DNA from: Protea cynaroides
Taxonomy: Eukaryota; Streptophyta; Magnoliopsida; Proteales; Proteaceae
Assembly (NCBI GenBank): GCA_028583415.1
Contig: CM053269.1
Span: 23,997,878 to 24,061,877 of the forward strand
DNA: 64,000 bases
Reading direction: 5' to 3'
Part shown: in pieces, positions 12,137 through 25,098 of the stretch
Position numbering within the stretch: position 1 is the first letter of the stretch
Layout: every line of letters begins with the position of its first letter
Position numbers and translations under genes: made by a program
The notes under the pieces: model-generated
Told to the model about the DNA's origin: nothing
The model's input: only the letters and a program-made list of their open reading frames with translations
The model's database searches: none

Positions 12137-12584
12137 TGTTTCGGCCCAGATCCGTCCTGTGGGTCTTCCAAGCTGACTAGACCTGCAAGACAAGGAAAGG
12201 GAAAGAAGGGGGGAGGCGGGCTGGATGCCCCAGGTCCACTCCGATGCCAAAGTTAGGGCTCTGTGAACAGTCAGTGGGCTCGACATGGGCTCGGTGTCGA
12301 GCCCACTAAGATACTATAGAAAAGTGTGGGGTGATGTGAGATTTTCCGTCCCAAGTGTCAGAGCGTGAATCTCTAGGAGTAAATGAGCAGTAAATGTTGT
12401 GTGTAAAAAACCTCGGGATTCGCCCTATTTATAGTGAATAGTGCAAAATCCCAAAATGCCGATTTTACCCTTTGTTCTTGTATTTGAGGGGCCTTCTTAT
12501 GTCGAATAGGGGGTCTCCACGTGGCTCTGAGATTGAGTCCTATGTGTCAGGGCCTCATTGCCAGCGTGGCGTAGTTCCCTAACA
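12137..12584 (+). mobile_element. 448-bp solo LTR
   Basis: Begins TGTTTCGGCC, ends CCCTAACA, with TGTT/AACA inverted ends and a GTACT duplication on both sides. A TATA-like box (ccctatttatag, about 12422) supports plus orientation. No coding sequence. The parent family is not represented elsewhere in the window. Confidence 0.78.
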
Positions 12585-12589
12585 GTACT

Positions 12590-15049
12590 ATTTATGATAC
12601 TTAGAAGAATTCTAAGGCATCAACATTTCATGAGGCAAGCTTTTTTACTCCAATTTACGAATACCTTGTTCCAGTAGAGGGATACAGGTGCTTGAAGCTT
12701 TAGTGTTTAATTCAAAAGAAACTGTGCCATATGAGTTCATGAAACTAATCCTAGCCCAGCCACAACCAGAACCCAACAATCTCATTTCTTGGCAACATTG
12801 TTTTTCTTTGTTTGATGAACTGCCATAGTGAAAAAAAAAATGTTATATCAAAACAGATAGACCTCTAATGAGGAGATGTAATGGCTTTCAGAGGATTTCC
12901 GTTCATGAATTTCTCCAAAAGTAAAGATTTTATCAAATTGTGAATATGTTTTTTGATAGAGAATTATTGGTTGCATTCCATCTACAACAAACATAATTCT
13001 AATTAATCTGTAAATCCTTACTTTGGAATGGCAATGGAAAGCTCATAGGTAGAAAAAAATCATAGGAGTAGCTCATACAAGACATGGATGGGAATGTAAT
13101 TTTGATCCACAGCCAGAATAAGACCCTTCCTTATGGCAATAGCCTCGCCAAATATAGTTGAACTAAATTATTTTGGAGAAGAGATAGCTTTGAGAAGGGA
13201 ACTTAAGCTATCCTTAATCACAAAACCAATACCACCTTAAATAAAATTAGACTGTACACTGGCATTTAATTGAGTTTAGAAGGTCTTGCATTTCTTCCTT
13301 CCATCATTATTTCTTCCATGCTCATCTACAAATATTTTAGATCAAGGGAGGTAACTGGATCAATTTTAGAGTAGATGCAACTCAAAATTGCAAGATCTAT
13401 TTCTTATTGGATCAATAACTCAGATAACCATTCAAATACAAATATCATTTAAAATAAATTTCTTAATACATGTCCAATATCCTCTTTGGCTTGCACTAAT
13501 TACCTACTGAATTACAAGCCCAAACACAGGCCCATGGCCTAGCCTAAACCCAATTGTTTAATTGTCTTTCTTGTTGAACAGTACAAAGCAATATCCAACT
13601 GATGCTTCCAATTTCTTTTCCATCAACTGTAGGAGGAAAGAAAAACCAATGTTAGTTTCAGATTAAAGAAAAACCAATTCCATCTTGAGCAACAGACTCC
13701 ATTAATTTGAATGTTTTTAATACAATTAAACTTAATCAAGTGACAAAATAAAGTAGGCATTTTTATTGAAAAAGTCAGGGGGCCAATATATGGCCAACTG
13801 ACAACTACAATGGCACGTAGATATTTATCCATCAAAATAACCACATCACCCCACGTAAATGACATGTAACCAAAGTGCCCTAATATTCATTATTATGTTG
13901 CTTCCAACTGCTCAAGAAGGAAATCGAAAAAGAGGAAGACAATCCTGAAATCAGATAGAAAGTAATAGCAGAAAAGAAAACAAGAATGAAAAAGCAAAAA
14001 AGAAAAAACATGAATTATAGAACATTAACACAGGAATTCTGTATAGAACATTATCCTACCCCACTTTCCCAACCACTCTAGCCCCGCCCCCAATAAAACC
14101 AATCTAATCTACCAACCAAACTCTTAAAAAGTTTGCTTTTGTGTAAAACCAATCTAATCTATATCTATATATATGCACTTCAGGTTTGCTTTTGTGTATA
14201 TCAAGAACTTCTAAACTAGAAAAAAAAATGGTAAAAAGAAACTGAGACCCAAATTAAGAAAAGAAAAAATAAGATTTATTGCACCATCTTAAATTGTGTG
14301 CACCTGACCAGATCAGGCATTAGCATATCAAAAAGATAATTATAGAACATTAACACAGGAAAATAACAAGATAATTTTTAACACATAGGATGAAGATTGA
14401 AACAAGCAATTGATGCAGCAATTTCACTGCTAATGGAACAAGCAACGAGAAAAGGAACTTGATAAGAGAATGTATTATCATTTGAGGCATGAAATTTTGA
14501 AGAAAAAGAGTTGGGAAGTTAAGCTAGAAGTTATTTTGTTTGTAGTAACACTAAGATCTCATACATAATTCATCATACACGTAAAACAAACCCCTTAGAT
14601 GGATCTCATCTTCAATCCTTCGATCACATAATTATGTAATCATAATTATGTAATTACAAAATTCATTTTCTAAAACCATGATCATAAAAAAGAAATTGGA
14701 TTATGCAATCATAATTATGTAATTACCTTAAACTCTTATTAAATATCAGCACTCATTCAATTTGGTTTGGGTGGACCTTGATTGTATCTGCAATGAAACA
14801 GAAGTACATAGTATTATAAGTATTGTGTATCGACATATAATGTACCACAACAAGTTGAAACCTTTTTCTTCACTTGAAACTACTGGAACAAGCAGGTTGA
14901 GAATAATGCTCTATCACTCTTGAGGATTGGAAAAAGAACAACGTCGAGTCTGAATGATCCAACGGTGTCTATAAGAAAAAAAATTGACTCAATTTTTTAC
15001 ACAAAAAATGCTTAAATGGGGACATATATAAATACATGTATTCCAAATC
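12590..15049. other. AT-rich non-coding interior of the MULE-like element
   Basis: About 2.5 kb with no convincing ORF, RNA gene or repeat on either strand. The base composition is like plant intron or intergenic DNA. Confidence 0.4.
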
Positions 15050-15345
15050 ATTACCATTAAATACGATGTGAAGGAAGGGTAAATCTTCGATGGTTGAGGA
15101 GTTTCAGAAGGTGCCAAATGGGGAGCTTCAGGAGGTGCCAGGGGAGCCAATGAAGGTGACTGGCCCCGAGTAGATTTCTTTCCCTTTCTTCCCTTTTCTA
15201 AACAACTTCTATGTCTTCTGCCACCTTTCTACCCTTATTTCCTTTTAGACCCTTCACATTTAAGTAGGTAGTATGCTCTGTAGGGACGGGATCTTCAGTT
15301 CCTAGATCTTGAAGTTGCATATACAACTCAGTAGTTGCCTTGGTA
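15050..15345 (-). pseudogene. Coding-like fragment, possibly C-terminus of a FAR1/MULE-type protein
   Basis: On the minus strand an open stretch reads a short acidic helix (ELYMQLQDLGTEDP), a Lys/Gly/Arg-rich segment (NVKGLKGNKGRK) and, after a frameshift, a proline-rich tail with a repeated LAPxAPPEAPHLAPSE pattern. Basic Lys-Gly tails of this kind occur at the C-terminus of FAR1-related, transposase-derived proteins, but the match is by style only. It could instead be part of a captured gene. Confidence 0.25.
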
Positions 15346-15539
15346 ACTTATAAACCATCATATATCAATGTCAGAGAACTACATGATATCAAATTTTGTG
15401 TATCAATGGAGCCACCACATAGTAAATATATATGCGACCATGAAAATAAATTTTTTCCTGATTAAAAATTTTATATAATTCAACTAATATTTTTTTTTTA
15501 TTTTACCAAAAAAAATAAATTTTTTGATAAAATATACAT

Positions 15540-15770
15540 TAGCAAACCCATATGGGGCCCATTTCATGAAGGACCTAAATCGCCGCTCTTAAGAGACCAT
15601 TACCCAGTGCTGATCCCACCTATGTGGGGTCCTAGAAGGGTGAGTTTGAAGTCAAGCCTTAACTTTAGCCATTTGGTGCAAAGTTATCACCCTCGAGAGT
15701 CCAAACCGGGCATTTGCCTGGTAGCTTGGACCTTATACCATTGCTCTAAGCAATGGCCCCTAAAGTGCAC
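15540..15770 (-). mobile_element. SINE-like tRNA-derived element
   Basis: On the minus strand the 5' part holds an A-box-like 'taGagCaatGG' and a B-box-like 'ggtttggactc', the spacing of a tRNA-type pol III promoter. The 3' part has 'gaccccacataggtgggatc' and 'actgggtaatgg', resembling the body of Au-type plant SINEs. No target duplication identified. Confidence 0.45.
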
Positions 15771-16211
15771 TCTATAGTTAGAAAATCAGAAATGGAGATT
15801 TGAAGAACATCAGCTGAAGCCTATGGAATTGTTAACAATTTTTAATTAAAAAGCTTATTAGAGAGTGACATATGATCACAAGCCCAAAAAGAGAAATATA
15901 TTCTGTAATTTTTTTTATATAAATCATGTTAACTTCTTGTGCTATTTTGCTTGGAATATCTACCTGTTGCATATATTAATACTGAAGATAGATTATCATG
16001 CTGTTGTGCTTTCTCCTGTGGGGCTCTACTGAAGATAGATTATCAGGCAGTTTTCTCTAGTGGTGGTTTTCTTTAAATTCTTTAGGAAACAAGTAAAGTA
16101 TTACACATGTACTGATGGAAGCAGTCAGAAAATAACAAAATGAGTTCAGTGAGACAAACTTACACATACCTTGTGATGGTATTTGAGCATCCATATTTAA
16201 AGCAGGTTTAC
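15771..16211. other. Intron-like sequence
   Basis: No gene seen. It includes a ~20 bp direct repeat 'ctactgaagatagattatca' (about 15980 and 16026). It may be intron between captured exons on the minus strand. Confidence 0.3.
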
Positions 16212-16324
16212 CTACAGCAGAATGAACCTAACTCTCTATCTATGGATCCTAAAGGAAGTTCATTCAAACTCTTGATGGCATAATCCAAATCATTATTGCA
16301 TTCTTCAAGTGCTTCCCCAAGAAG
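16212..16324 (-). pseudogene. CUE-domain exon (captured host gene fragment)
   Basis: On the minus strand a TTTCTTTTTCAG acceptor is followed by an open exon reading ALEECNNDLDYAIKSLN, close to the CUE-domain helix pattern of plant ubiquitin-binding CUE proteins (ALEExGNDLDxAIKSLN). A donor-like CTGTAG/GTAAAC ends it. CUE domains bind ubiquitin. The exon lies near the right TIR with no other recognisable part of the gene, apart from a possible upstream 5' exon at about 16900-17040 ending at a GTATT donor. This is the best evidence for gene capture. Confidence 0.55.
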
Positions 16325-17135
16325 CTGAAAAAGAAAATATCTTCAAAAATCAGTTAAAAGGAAATATCACTTGAAACATTTACCCAAAAAAAAATATTTC
16401 ACATGAAGCAAATATCAAATAATAAGCCGATCAGAAACAGAGGGCAGAAACCCCATATGAGATATGCGATTCCATAGATAGATCAAAGGAAAATGAAAGC
16501 AATCCAAATGGATCAGGTATGCAATCAAAAGAAAATTTGATAAATAGAAAGGGAGAAAAGAGAACGTCAAATGAATAATATATTTCTCTGAGAGAAGGAA
16601 GAAGCAAAATGGAAACAAGGTTTTCTTACACATTATATAACTCGTGGAATTGGTCCCGCATACAAGAAAATAAATCGAGGGTAGGGAAAACAAATATGAA
16701 ATTAATAACGAACGAAGAGTTCTAAAATCCAAATAGGTACAACACTGAAACAGTCCATTTAGGCAAGTCTAGCAACTGAAAAAACAAAAGCAGATTTGAA
16801 AATACAAGCAAATAGAAGATTGAGATGATATGAAAAACTCTTTAAAAGAATATGTTAAATCATTCAAGTTAATACCTCTGGTTCAGTAAATGTCTACGAA
16901 CTGAGGCGGGACTCGAATGGCAAATCCAATACCGAAGACGAGAAAAGGTTGAGCGGTTTCATCAGCTGAAATCGGACAATGGAGTCCATCAACCTACACC
17001 ATTTGGTTCAGAAGAAGAAGAAGTTGCAACAAAAGATCTCTTCGTTCTTTGTGCTGTACTTGATCTCTTAGTTCTTCGTCACGATTTGTCAAGCTATCTA
17101 CTAAATCGAATCGTCTTCAAGCAGCAGCTCTCGAT

Positions 17136-17366
17136 TGGGTTTTCTCGCAGCTCTCGATCGAATTGTCTTCAAGCTGAGTATTTTCTCCATTTTTCCCTTG
17201 TCTCTTTTCATTTGGAAATTCAAAATGGGTAGACTTTCCTGTGTTGAACCATAATCCCTCTTTCTCTATAGCAACTCTTGTTAAGACCGCTGGATGACCG
17301 CATTTCTACGTGGTGGCCATCCGATGGTCTTCGCCGTGCCTTCTATGCCCGTACGCGTAGGAGACG
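17136..17366 (-). repeat. Right terminal inverted repeat
   Basis: Reverse-complement partner of 8933-9164. Solo-LTR sequence resumes beyond it. Confidence 0.8.
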
Positions 17367-17480
17367 ATTTTGATTCATGGGAAGGTTGTCACTTAGATGG
17401 GAAATAGAGAGAAGCTGTAGGAGAAAGGGGTGACAATGGGGGAGAAGAAATAAGGAGGAAGAAAGGGCGGCTGCAGAAAA

Positions 17481-17482
<2 letters not shown>

Positions 17483-17532
<50 letters not shown>
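17483..17532. repeat. (AG)n microsatellite in the solo LTR
   Basis: 50 bp of AG dinucleotides within the right half of the Tat-type solo LTR. Confidence 0.97.
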
Positions 17533-17533
<1 letters not shown>

Positions 17534-19808
17534 AATGGGGAAAGAAGAAGATGGAGAGTGTAGCAAGAAGATGCAGCCAAAAATGGAAATGAAGTGGAAA
17601 ATGGTTGCGGTTGTTGCTGGGAAGAAAAAGAAAAGGTACAACAAAGAAGATTGCCTTAAATAGCTGTATTGAATTCGGTCCAGGTGAGTTCTACTTCTTC
17701 CAATCTGATAATATTTTTTAGTCGATTTCGTCGTCTGCATGCTGAATCTCCCATTTCCTATCTTCGGTTAAGGTATAATAGACCTTCTTTGCTCTTTTGT
17801 CTATCGTTTCCTTGCTGTAATAAGTAATGGCATTCAACAGAAATGAATTCTCCCCAATATGTTTGATTTGTTTGTTTGAGTTCCTTTTCCTTCTTAGAGG
17901 CATGGTTTGATGAAATGAGTTTTGTATTCTTTTTCTTTTAAATGGTGTTAGGTATTTTTAGTCTTCTTTTCCAGGATTTTGTGTTTCCTATTCCTCTTCT
18001 TCACACAGTGGAGTTTTGGTAGGAGATGGGTTTGGGGTTTGGTCTCTCAGATTAGGATAGCTTCAGTTGAGGATAGGCTTGTGTTTTGCACCATTTGTTC
18101 TTCGTGTCTGGGTGTATTGCTCAATAGATTTGGTTGTAGGGTGTTGAATTCAGTTCACATTTAGAACCTGGCTTGGTTAGTTTGGAATTTTATCTTTTTT
18201 GGATTTAGTTTATCATTTTTATTCCCTAGAGATAATTTCAGTTAGGGTTTTCTGGTTTTTAGTTTCACAGAGGATTTTCGATTGAATGCTGTTTCCCCAT
18301 TTGCTTTTCTTCTTACATAATGTCAACTATTAACTTGTTTGATAGGTTTTGTTTCTCTTTTGTTGTACTTTTGGTATTATAGATAGTGTTTTCTTTTTCA
18401 CAGTGTTATTAATTTGTTTGTTTGTTATTATGGATAGCATGGGATAACCCAATGTGATGCTCTTTTGTGACCCAAATATTATATGATGCTGTAACCATTG
18501 CCTTGTTGTGACTCAAGTGTCATGTGCTGATTAGTGAGGTCTTCTTACATGCTTGGGTCAGTTTGATTGGATATTCGGGCGGTTCGGTCCATTGCCAAAA
18601 TTGGTCTAATCCTTGTTCTTGAACCTGATTTTATGCTTGAATCCAATCCCAGCGGAGTCCATTCTTGCTGGGATTCTCAAATCCCATGTTAATTAGTGTG
18701 GGCCCCGCCTAGGTCATGGGCCCGCTCAAACAATAGGGTTGGTCTTCAAAAATTGTTTTCATTTTTTAAAAGAAAAATACAAAAAATAAAGAAAAAGGAA
18801 ACTACAAAAAATGAAAGAAAAGAAGAAATACAAAAAAATGTGTCATGCTTTCATGTTTCAAGCAATGGTTGGGATCAAGTTTAATCTCCAACCTAGCCTT
18901 TATCTAGTTCTATCTATGGCTTGAGGGCATTTTTGTCTTCGAAGTCTGAGATTTGTTTTGCAAAGCAACCAACATCATTGTTTTCAAATGTTAGTTCACC
19001 CTTGCCGAGTGCAGTTGAGGTCCGAGCACCTCTTGAGTGATACCATGTGGGGTCCAACAGCCCGTTAACTGTTTGACCTGATTCTCTGAGGAGATATGTA
19101 GGCAGCGGGAAGTGGACAGAACTCCGAGTAGTTCACCCTTCGTGCACGGTCACACGTGTTTCCTTTGTCAAGGGAGCACCTCACACACAAGCACAATCCC
19201 AGCACAAACTACGTTTGGCCTGATTGCTACCGCACAGGGATACGTAGGTAGCTTGATATCGAGCTCGGTCATCAATCTGTTGTATTTTTCTATGTTGTTC
19301 ATTCTTTTAATTGATTATTTGTTTATTCATTATTATTTCATTCTTTTATCCATTCATTTGTTCATTGATTCATTTATTGTCTTTTGATTAGTATTCTATT
19401 TTTCAAACTTGTGTGGCGGCATCCTAGGTTAGCAAAATTTAGAAACTTGGTTTAGGGATCCCCACTTTGCCTATTTAGGCTAGTTTGAACGACCTGAACA
19501 TACATAAGCTTCAAGAATGTAGGAAAGGATAGGACAGAAGGAGACTGGTCCACTGACCGGGTGAGTTGGGTGCCTAACACCTTCCCAACTAGTAACTTGA
19601 CGCTTACCCTTCTCTGGTAAGACTAGAAGCCAAACCATTGAGCATGAGTCATACTGTCTATCCAAGTGAGAGGCAATTTATAGGTCCTAGACCTTATCTA
19701 GGTGGTGACTCCATATTTTCACCTTCCATTGGCGTGGATGGCTTAAGTCCATAAGGCGAGAGACTTTTCATTTTATTTGTGGAGGATTGAAAATCCTTTG
19801 TCCTCACA

Positions 19809-20214
19809 GTTAGAAGACTTGGAAGTGGTAAAGGAGTTTCCTGATGTTTTTTTAGAAGACCTACCAGGATTACAGCCAGATCGAGCGATAGAATTTGTTA
19901 TAAACCTACAACTAGGATCAGCACCAGTATCTAAGGCTCCATATCGAATGGCTCCTACCAAATTGAAGGAATTGAAGGTGCAGTTATAAGAACTATTGGA
20001 TAAGGGTTTTATCAGGCCCAATATTTCCTCATAGGGCATGCCAGTATTGTTTGTGAAGAAGAAGGATGGTAGTATGCATCTGTGCATAGATTACCACGAG
20101 TTGAATAAACTTACCATCAAGAATCGATATCTGCTACCACGTATAGATGACCTATTTGACCAGCTACAGGGTGCTACAATATTTTCCAAGATTGATCTTT
20201 GATTAGGGTATCTA
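19809..20214 (+). pseudogene. Chromovirus H fragment 2: linker and RT start
   Basis: It resumes in the same frame left at 8222: VVKEFPDVFLEDLPGL, then QPDRAIEFVI, SKAPYRMAP and ELKVQL, the conserved linker between protease and RT in A and B. After a TAA the RT N-terminus follows (FVKKKDGS, NKLTIKNRY, FDQL) up to SKIDL. Stops are present (about 19987, 20032, 20200). At 20215 the frame is broken by the LTR of element C. Confidence 0.82.
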
Positions 20215-20806
20215 TGAGGACAAAGATCATAATCTTTTTTGGAAGTCGCCACCTAGATTAAGGTCTAGGACCTTAGAAATGTGAAATCTCACCCTAAGGT
20301 AAAACTTTGATTGACTCATCACCCTTAGATTAGATTTCTAGTCCATCAGAGATTAGGTAAGTGTTAGGTTACGATTATGGGAAGGGGTTAGGCACCCAAA
20401 CCACCCGATCAAAATCGGTCTCCTATACCTTTCCTATGCTAGACTCTATCTATTAAACCGAATCAAACCAAGTGGTTTGTGTATCCATCAGATTCCCTAC
20501 GTATCACAGAATTATTTCAAAAATCAGATTCACCATCTTAGTTCAGGTGTGATTAAAGTTTATGGCTGTGATTTATGCTTGTGCTTGATTAAGTTCATTG
20601 TTCAAGTTGAAGTTTATGCTTGAAAGGTTGAGAAACCCTATGGGTTAGGATCTGGATAGTCCATGCAAACTGATAGATAGTCCTAGTGGATCTAAGAATG
20701 GATAACCCTTTCTGGGTCTGAATGTGGATAACCCTATTTGGGTCAAAATGTGGATAACCCTTTCTGGGTTGGAATGTGGATAACCCTATTTGGGTCAAAA
20801 TGTGGA

Positions 20807-21205
20807 TGGATATCCTAGTGGATCTATGGATAGTCCAAGTGGACTAAGGTGTGGATCCAAATTTGGGATTCTCCCAAATAGCCTATATATCCTAGGGTTT
20901 GTCCTAGGAATCATAATCTACCTAGTTCAAAAATGATGGGTGGATATCCAAGTGGATCTATGGATAGTCCGTGCGGACTAAAATGTGGATCCGAATTAGG
21001 GTTTCTCCCAAATGGCCTACGTATCCTAGGGTTTAACCTAGGAATCAGAATCCACGTAGTTCGGGCTGATGGGTGGATATCCAAGTGGATCTATGGATAG
21101 TCCTAGTGGACTAAAATGTGGATCCGAATTTGGGTTTCTCCCAAATGGCCTACGTATCCTAGGGTTTGACCTAGGAATCAGAATCCGCGTAGTTTGGGCT
21201 GATGA
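20807..21205. repeat. 133-bp tandem repeat in LTR, 3 copies
   Basis: Units start 'gtggatatcc' or a variant at 20807, 20940 and 21073. Each holds 'gtggatctatggatagtcc', 'tctcccaaatggcctacg' and a 'cctagggtttgacctagg' near-palindrome. A shorter array ('gtggataaccc', 20700-20800) and a 'cctattctaggtttagga' array (21210-21310) flank it. Confidence 0.9.
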
Positions 21206-23239
21206 AATAACCTGTTCTAGGTTAAAGATTGAAAACCTATTCTAGGTTTAGGATTTAGAACCTATTCTAGGTTTAGGGTTTAGAACCTATTCTAGGTTTA
21301 GGATTTACTGAGGGGTGGAAATCGTCCTGAGCTACCCATTTCATCCTAAATTCTAATTTTGGAAGGTTTGGCAAAGCATTCTCTTTCTTTATTAAAATTT
21401 TTATTATTTCCCATTATGCCCTTCCCAAGAATGTGGGTGCCTAAATGTATGTCCCCATGCCTAGATTGTCTTATAGAAGTGTGCATACATGGCAGTTCAA
21501 CTAGGGTGTTGCAAAAAATGAAGTTATTGCCAAAAATAAATATTCTATCTAAGCATGGCATATAATACATTTATGGCAAGGAATACACATATAGTAAGAT
21601 TGTTAAAAATCTCCTAATATGGCATGTATTGCAAATAAGGCAAGAACCTATATGGCAAGATCTTATATGCTATTTTCTAAGCATGGTAAGACCTAATATG
21701 ACAAGAAATTAATGTATGCATCTATATATCAATATGGTAAGTACCAAACATAGAATGCAAAATATGGCATGAATCATCCAAAAAGGTAAGATTTTATATA
21801 CTATTTTTTAAGCATGGTAAGACCTAACATGGTAAGAAATTAATGTATGCATCTATATGTCAATATGGTAAGTATCAAACATAGAATGCAAATATGGTAT
21901 GAATCATCCAAAAAAAAAAAAAAAGATCTTATATGCTATTTTCTAAGCATAGTAAGACTTAAAAATGGTAATTATCAAGATTTTGCTAAATATGGTAAAA
22001 ATCTATTATTCTACCAAATATAGCAACACATGGAATATGACAAACATGGTATGTGCACAATCCAAACAAAGCATATGAATGCTCTAAATATAGCCATTTA
22101 TCCAAATATGGCATGTAGATACTCTAAATATGGCAAGTATGTAATCAAATATGGTAGAATTCACCAAGCAATCAATTGTATGTTACAGTGAATGAGACAT
22201 CATTGAAACCTTTCTGAAAAAATCCAAAATATAAAAAAAAACATATGTTCAATAAGTTCTTTGAAAATATTGTAACTTTAATGAAGACATTTGGAATGAA
22301 TAATGACTCAAAAATGACAAAATTGTGACACAAAGTTTCAAATATTGGACAAGCTATGAACTGTTTTCAGATTCTGTTACATTACACCAAAATAACCATA
22401 AGTAGGTCTTTTGTAACTCAAATCAAGCTCTATTTCTTTTTATAGAAGATGATTTGACATGCTATATTTTATCTCAAGGGGTCGAATCACAACAGAAGAC
22501 AAAACCAGGTCAAATGGATGCCCCAAGACCAGATATGTGCACTGGTCAAGTCTGTTCCAGATTTTTTTGACCAGTTGCACCATAAATTCCGTATAAAATC
22601 TCATACTTAATGAAAATTAAATCCAGACATATGTCCATGTAGATAACTGTCAGATATAAAATTTCATCAAGAAAAACAAGTGAAAACAGAACATTCTTTT
22701 TGTGAAAAAGATCCTTTTCAATCATGCAAATTAGAATATCCTAACAGATTCAAAATCAGAGCATTATACACTTAAAAATCAATATAAATTCAATAAAAAA
22801 TCAAAAAAATCCGAAACCAATGCCATTTTTTATAAGAATTCTATATCTAAAAAATTCATATGAAGTTTCTTTTCTGATTATGGCCATAAGTTTTTTTTCT
22901 AGAGACTTTTTGATAGGGGATTGCATTATACCCGAGTAGGGCAGCAATGCAAAGAAGAATTTTTTTGATGGACTTTTTCCAATTACAAATGGAACGAAAT
23001 TTCTAAGGTAGTCTTCTAATATATCAGAGAGAATCTCATAAAAATTTGGGCTTCAAAATCTAAGAAAAACCATATGAGATGTACGTTCTAAATTTGGATC
23101 CTAAATCTGGAAATTTCAGATTAGAAATCAACTTTGTAAAATTTGTCAAAAACATCAAAACATCATCATATAATATTCAAATCATCATAATTGAATAGTT
23201 TAAACAAATCATCATCCATAAAAAATGCTAGACATGAGT

Positions 23240-23244
23240 ATCCT
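23240..23244 (+). repeat. Target-site duplication ATCCT of element A (left copy)
   Basis: Matched by ATCCT at 32591-32595. The uninterrupted sister LTR of C at about 48276-48286 shows the empty site. Confidence 0.9.
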
Positions 23245-25098
23245 TGTCACACCCCAATTCTGCACCAACCAAAATGGTGTGATGAATCGTCTATGATCCT
23301 TCAATCAGGATCTCGAATAGGCTGTGTCCGTTTGTTTAAACCATACACATCCACAACCATAATTAGAGTAAATAAACAATAGCAGAAGTCTTTAATACTA
23401 ATGAACTGAGAATCTAACAGTGATAACATAAATAAATTATCCAATTATCTCCAAATGATTAAGACATAAAATAAAAATAAAATAAATAAACCAATTACAT
23501 CTTTTGAATAATCAAACTAATAAAACTAATCAAAGATGCATGAGTTGCACTCGCACGATGAATCATGCAACTCCATCATTGCTTCTGTATCCAGCATCGC
23601 AACATGTCCGTACATCGGAGCATTCACATAGTCTTCTACAGTAGGACCTGCATCATCAACTAAAAATATTCGACGTCGAAAAGGTGAGCACACATCATGG
23701 CTCAGTGAGTAAACAAAATAATGCAACAAACATATGCATGCATTCAATTCATATCTTTGGTCTGGATCATAAGTTTGCAATGTTCAATAGAAAGGATTGG
23801 TGGCCGTCGTACCTCTATACACGAGTGTGTGAAGCCGCCCAATGGATCAAATACCATTGCCATCCCACATGCACCCATCATGGAATAGAGATAGAGCTAA
23901 AGTGCCCGGATTAAACATCGCATGACACTTCCGCTGATGCCCTACCCATATCAATACGTAAGCCCCTATTGGTGAGGGCTTGTAAACTGGGCTCGCAACT
24001 AACCAGTCCTAATGTCAAACAGTGTATCCAAGGCCACACCCCAGCATCCCTCAATACGTCCATAGAGATAGAGCTAAGGTCCCCAGGCAGAGTCAGAGAC
24101 TACACGGTCCGAGACCACCTCCCCTGATGTCCTATGACGTAATAGTTCTGCTAAGGTAATGGCGATGCGACGAAGTCAGTGGACAAAACTTGAGATAAAG
24201 CTAGAGTTTGGTGACCAGTATGAACCACAGTGTCACTTCCTCCCCTTGATGCCCCACTCGCATCAAGTACACTAACCACACACATACATTCACATGCCTA
24301 TTCCTAGCATCATCATCATCATCATGTTATAAATAAACTGAATTAAATATGCATGGATAGTAATAACAAGAATATTGGATGATATGTGAAATGCACAATA
24401 CACACATACAATCATAGAATCATTCATGGCATTGGACTCAATAAATAAAAATAGTTTATTATTAGCCAATTAGTTTAGGTCTTATTCCCTCACCTTTGAT
24501 TGATAGTATATCCTCATTCAAGTTTTATAATTCACTCTTAGATCACTTGAAAACCTAAGAAGTTGATAGATTTTTAATTAAAATTAATTCCCATATGTTT
24601 AGACTAACAAAAACTGAGTGGTCGTAGGTGTGGCAGCACTTGTGGTCTCAGTTTCTGCCACCACAGGGCGTGGGGTCGTAGGGTGGGGTCGGACATACTC
24701 CGACCACACGTGCGACCACACCCTCCTTGAAAACTTCCCAAGGGCATGTGGTCGGACATGTGTGTCTTGTGGGGTCGGACATCATGCGACCTCACGTGCG
24801 ACCACACGTGTTGTGGTCGACCTTTCACTCTTAATTGCATTCCTTCATGTTTGAATCATTTGGCTTATCATCATGGTCCTTCCTATGATTGTTCTATGGC
24901 TAAAAAATATTATTTTATACACCACCCATTGTCCACATAATTTTCTCCATGGATTCTTTTGAAATTTATCCATGGATGGATGATTTGGGTTTTTCCTAAA
25001 TCCTATCTTCTTCATGAACTATTCTAGGCTCTCAATTTAACATGGGGAATATGTTCATACCTTAAGCTTGCTGAAGATTCAGAGTTTCCTTTGAATTC
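23245..25098 (-). repeat. 3' LTR of element A, truncated
   Basis: Aligns with 30393-32120 of the other LTR and then stops at 'tcagagtttcctttgaattc', where RNase H coding sequence begins. About 470 bp of LTR is lost. No other gene lies in it. Confidence 0.85.
23526..23647 (-). other. Conserved 122-nt open segment in LTR (A, left copy)
   Basis: A sense-strand reading frame after a GATGATGCAG/GT acceptor-like site, ending CECNSCIFD and TAG. The same 122 nt segment is found in the three other LTRs of the family; see the finding on codon-level conservation. Not a known protein. Confidence 0.4.

Larger units (their letters stand above)
20215..23244 (-). repeat. 3' LTR of element C, part 1 (distal part)
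   Basis: Begins (plus) TGAGGACAAAG, as does the other LTR at 45118. Its last five bases, ATCCT at 23240-23244, are the left target duplication of element A. The LTR continues at 32591. Total LTR length without A is about 4.95 kb. Confidence 0.88.

Noticed and set aside
20690..20800. Telomere-like words such as 'taaccctatttgggt'
   Set aside because: Period is about 57 bp and the CCCTAAA unit is not repeated; part of the LTR array.
20700..21310. Regularly repeated units that might suggest a CRISPR array
   Set aside because: Units are contiguous 133 bp, ~57 bp and ~26 bp tandem repeats without unique spacers, inside a plant LTR.
23684..23914. Plus-strand frame in the LTR of A (also 30837-31301 and a minus-strand counterpart at 53722-54039)
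   Set aside because: Antisense shadow of the conserved LTR segment; stops and lengths vary between copies.
24604..24854. His/Val/Gly-rich frames in LTRs (also 31630-31880, 52922-53125)
   Set aside because: They arise from the GTCG/CGAC motif clusters on both strands; not conserved as protein between subfamilies.
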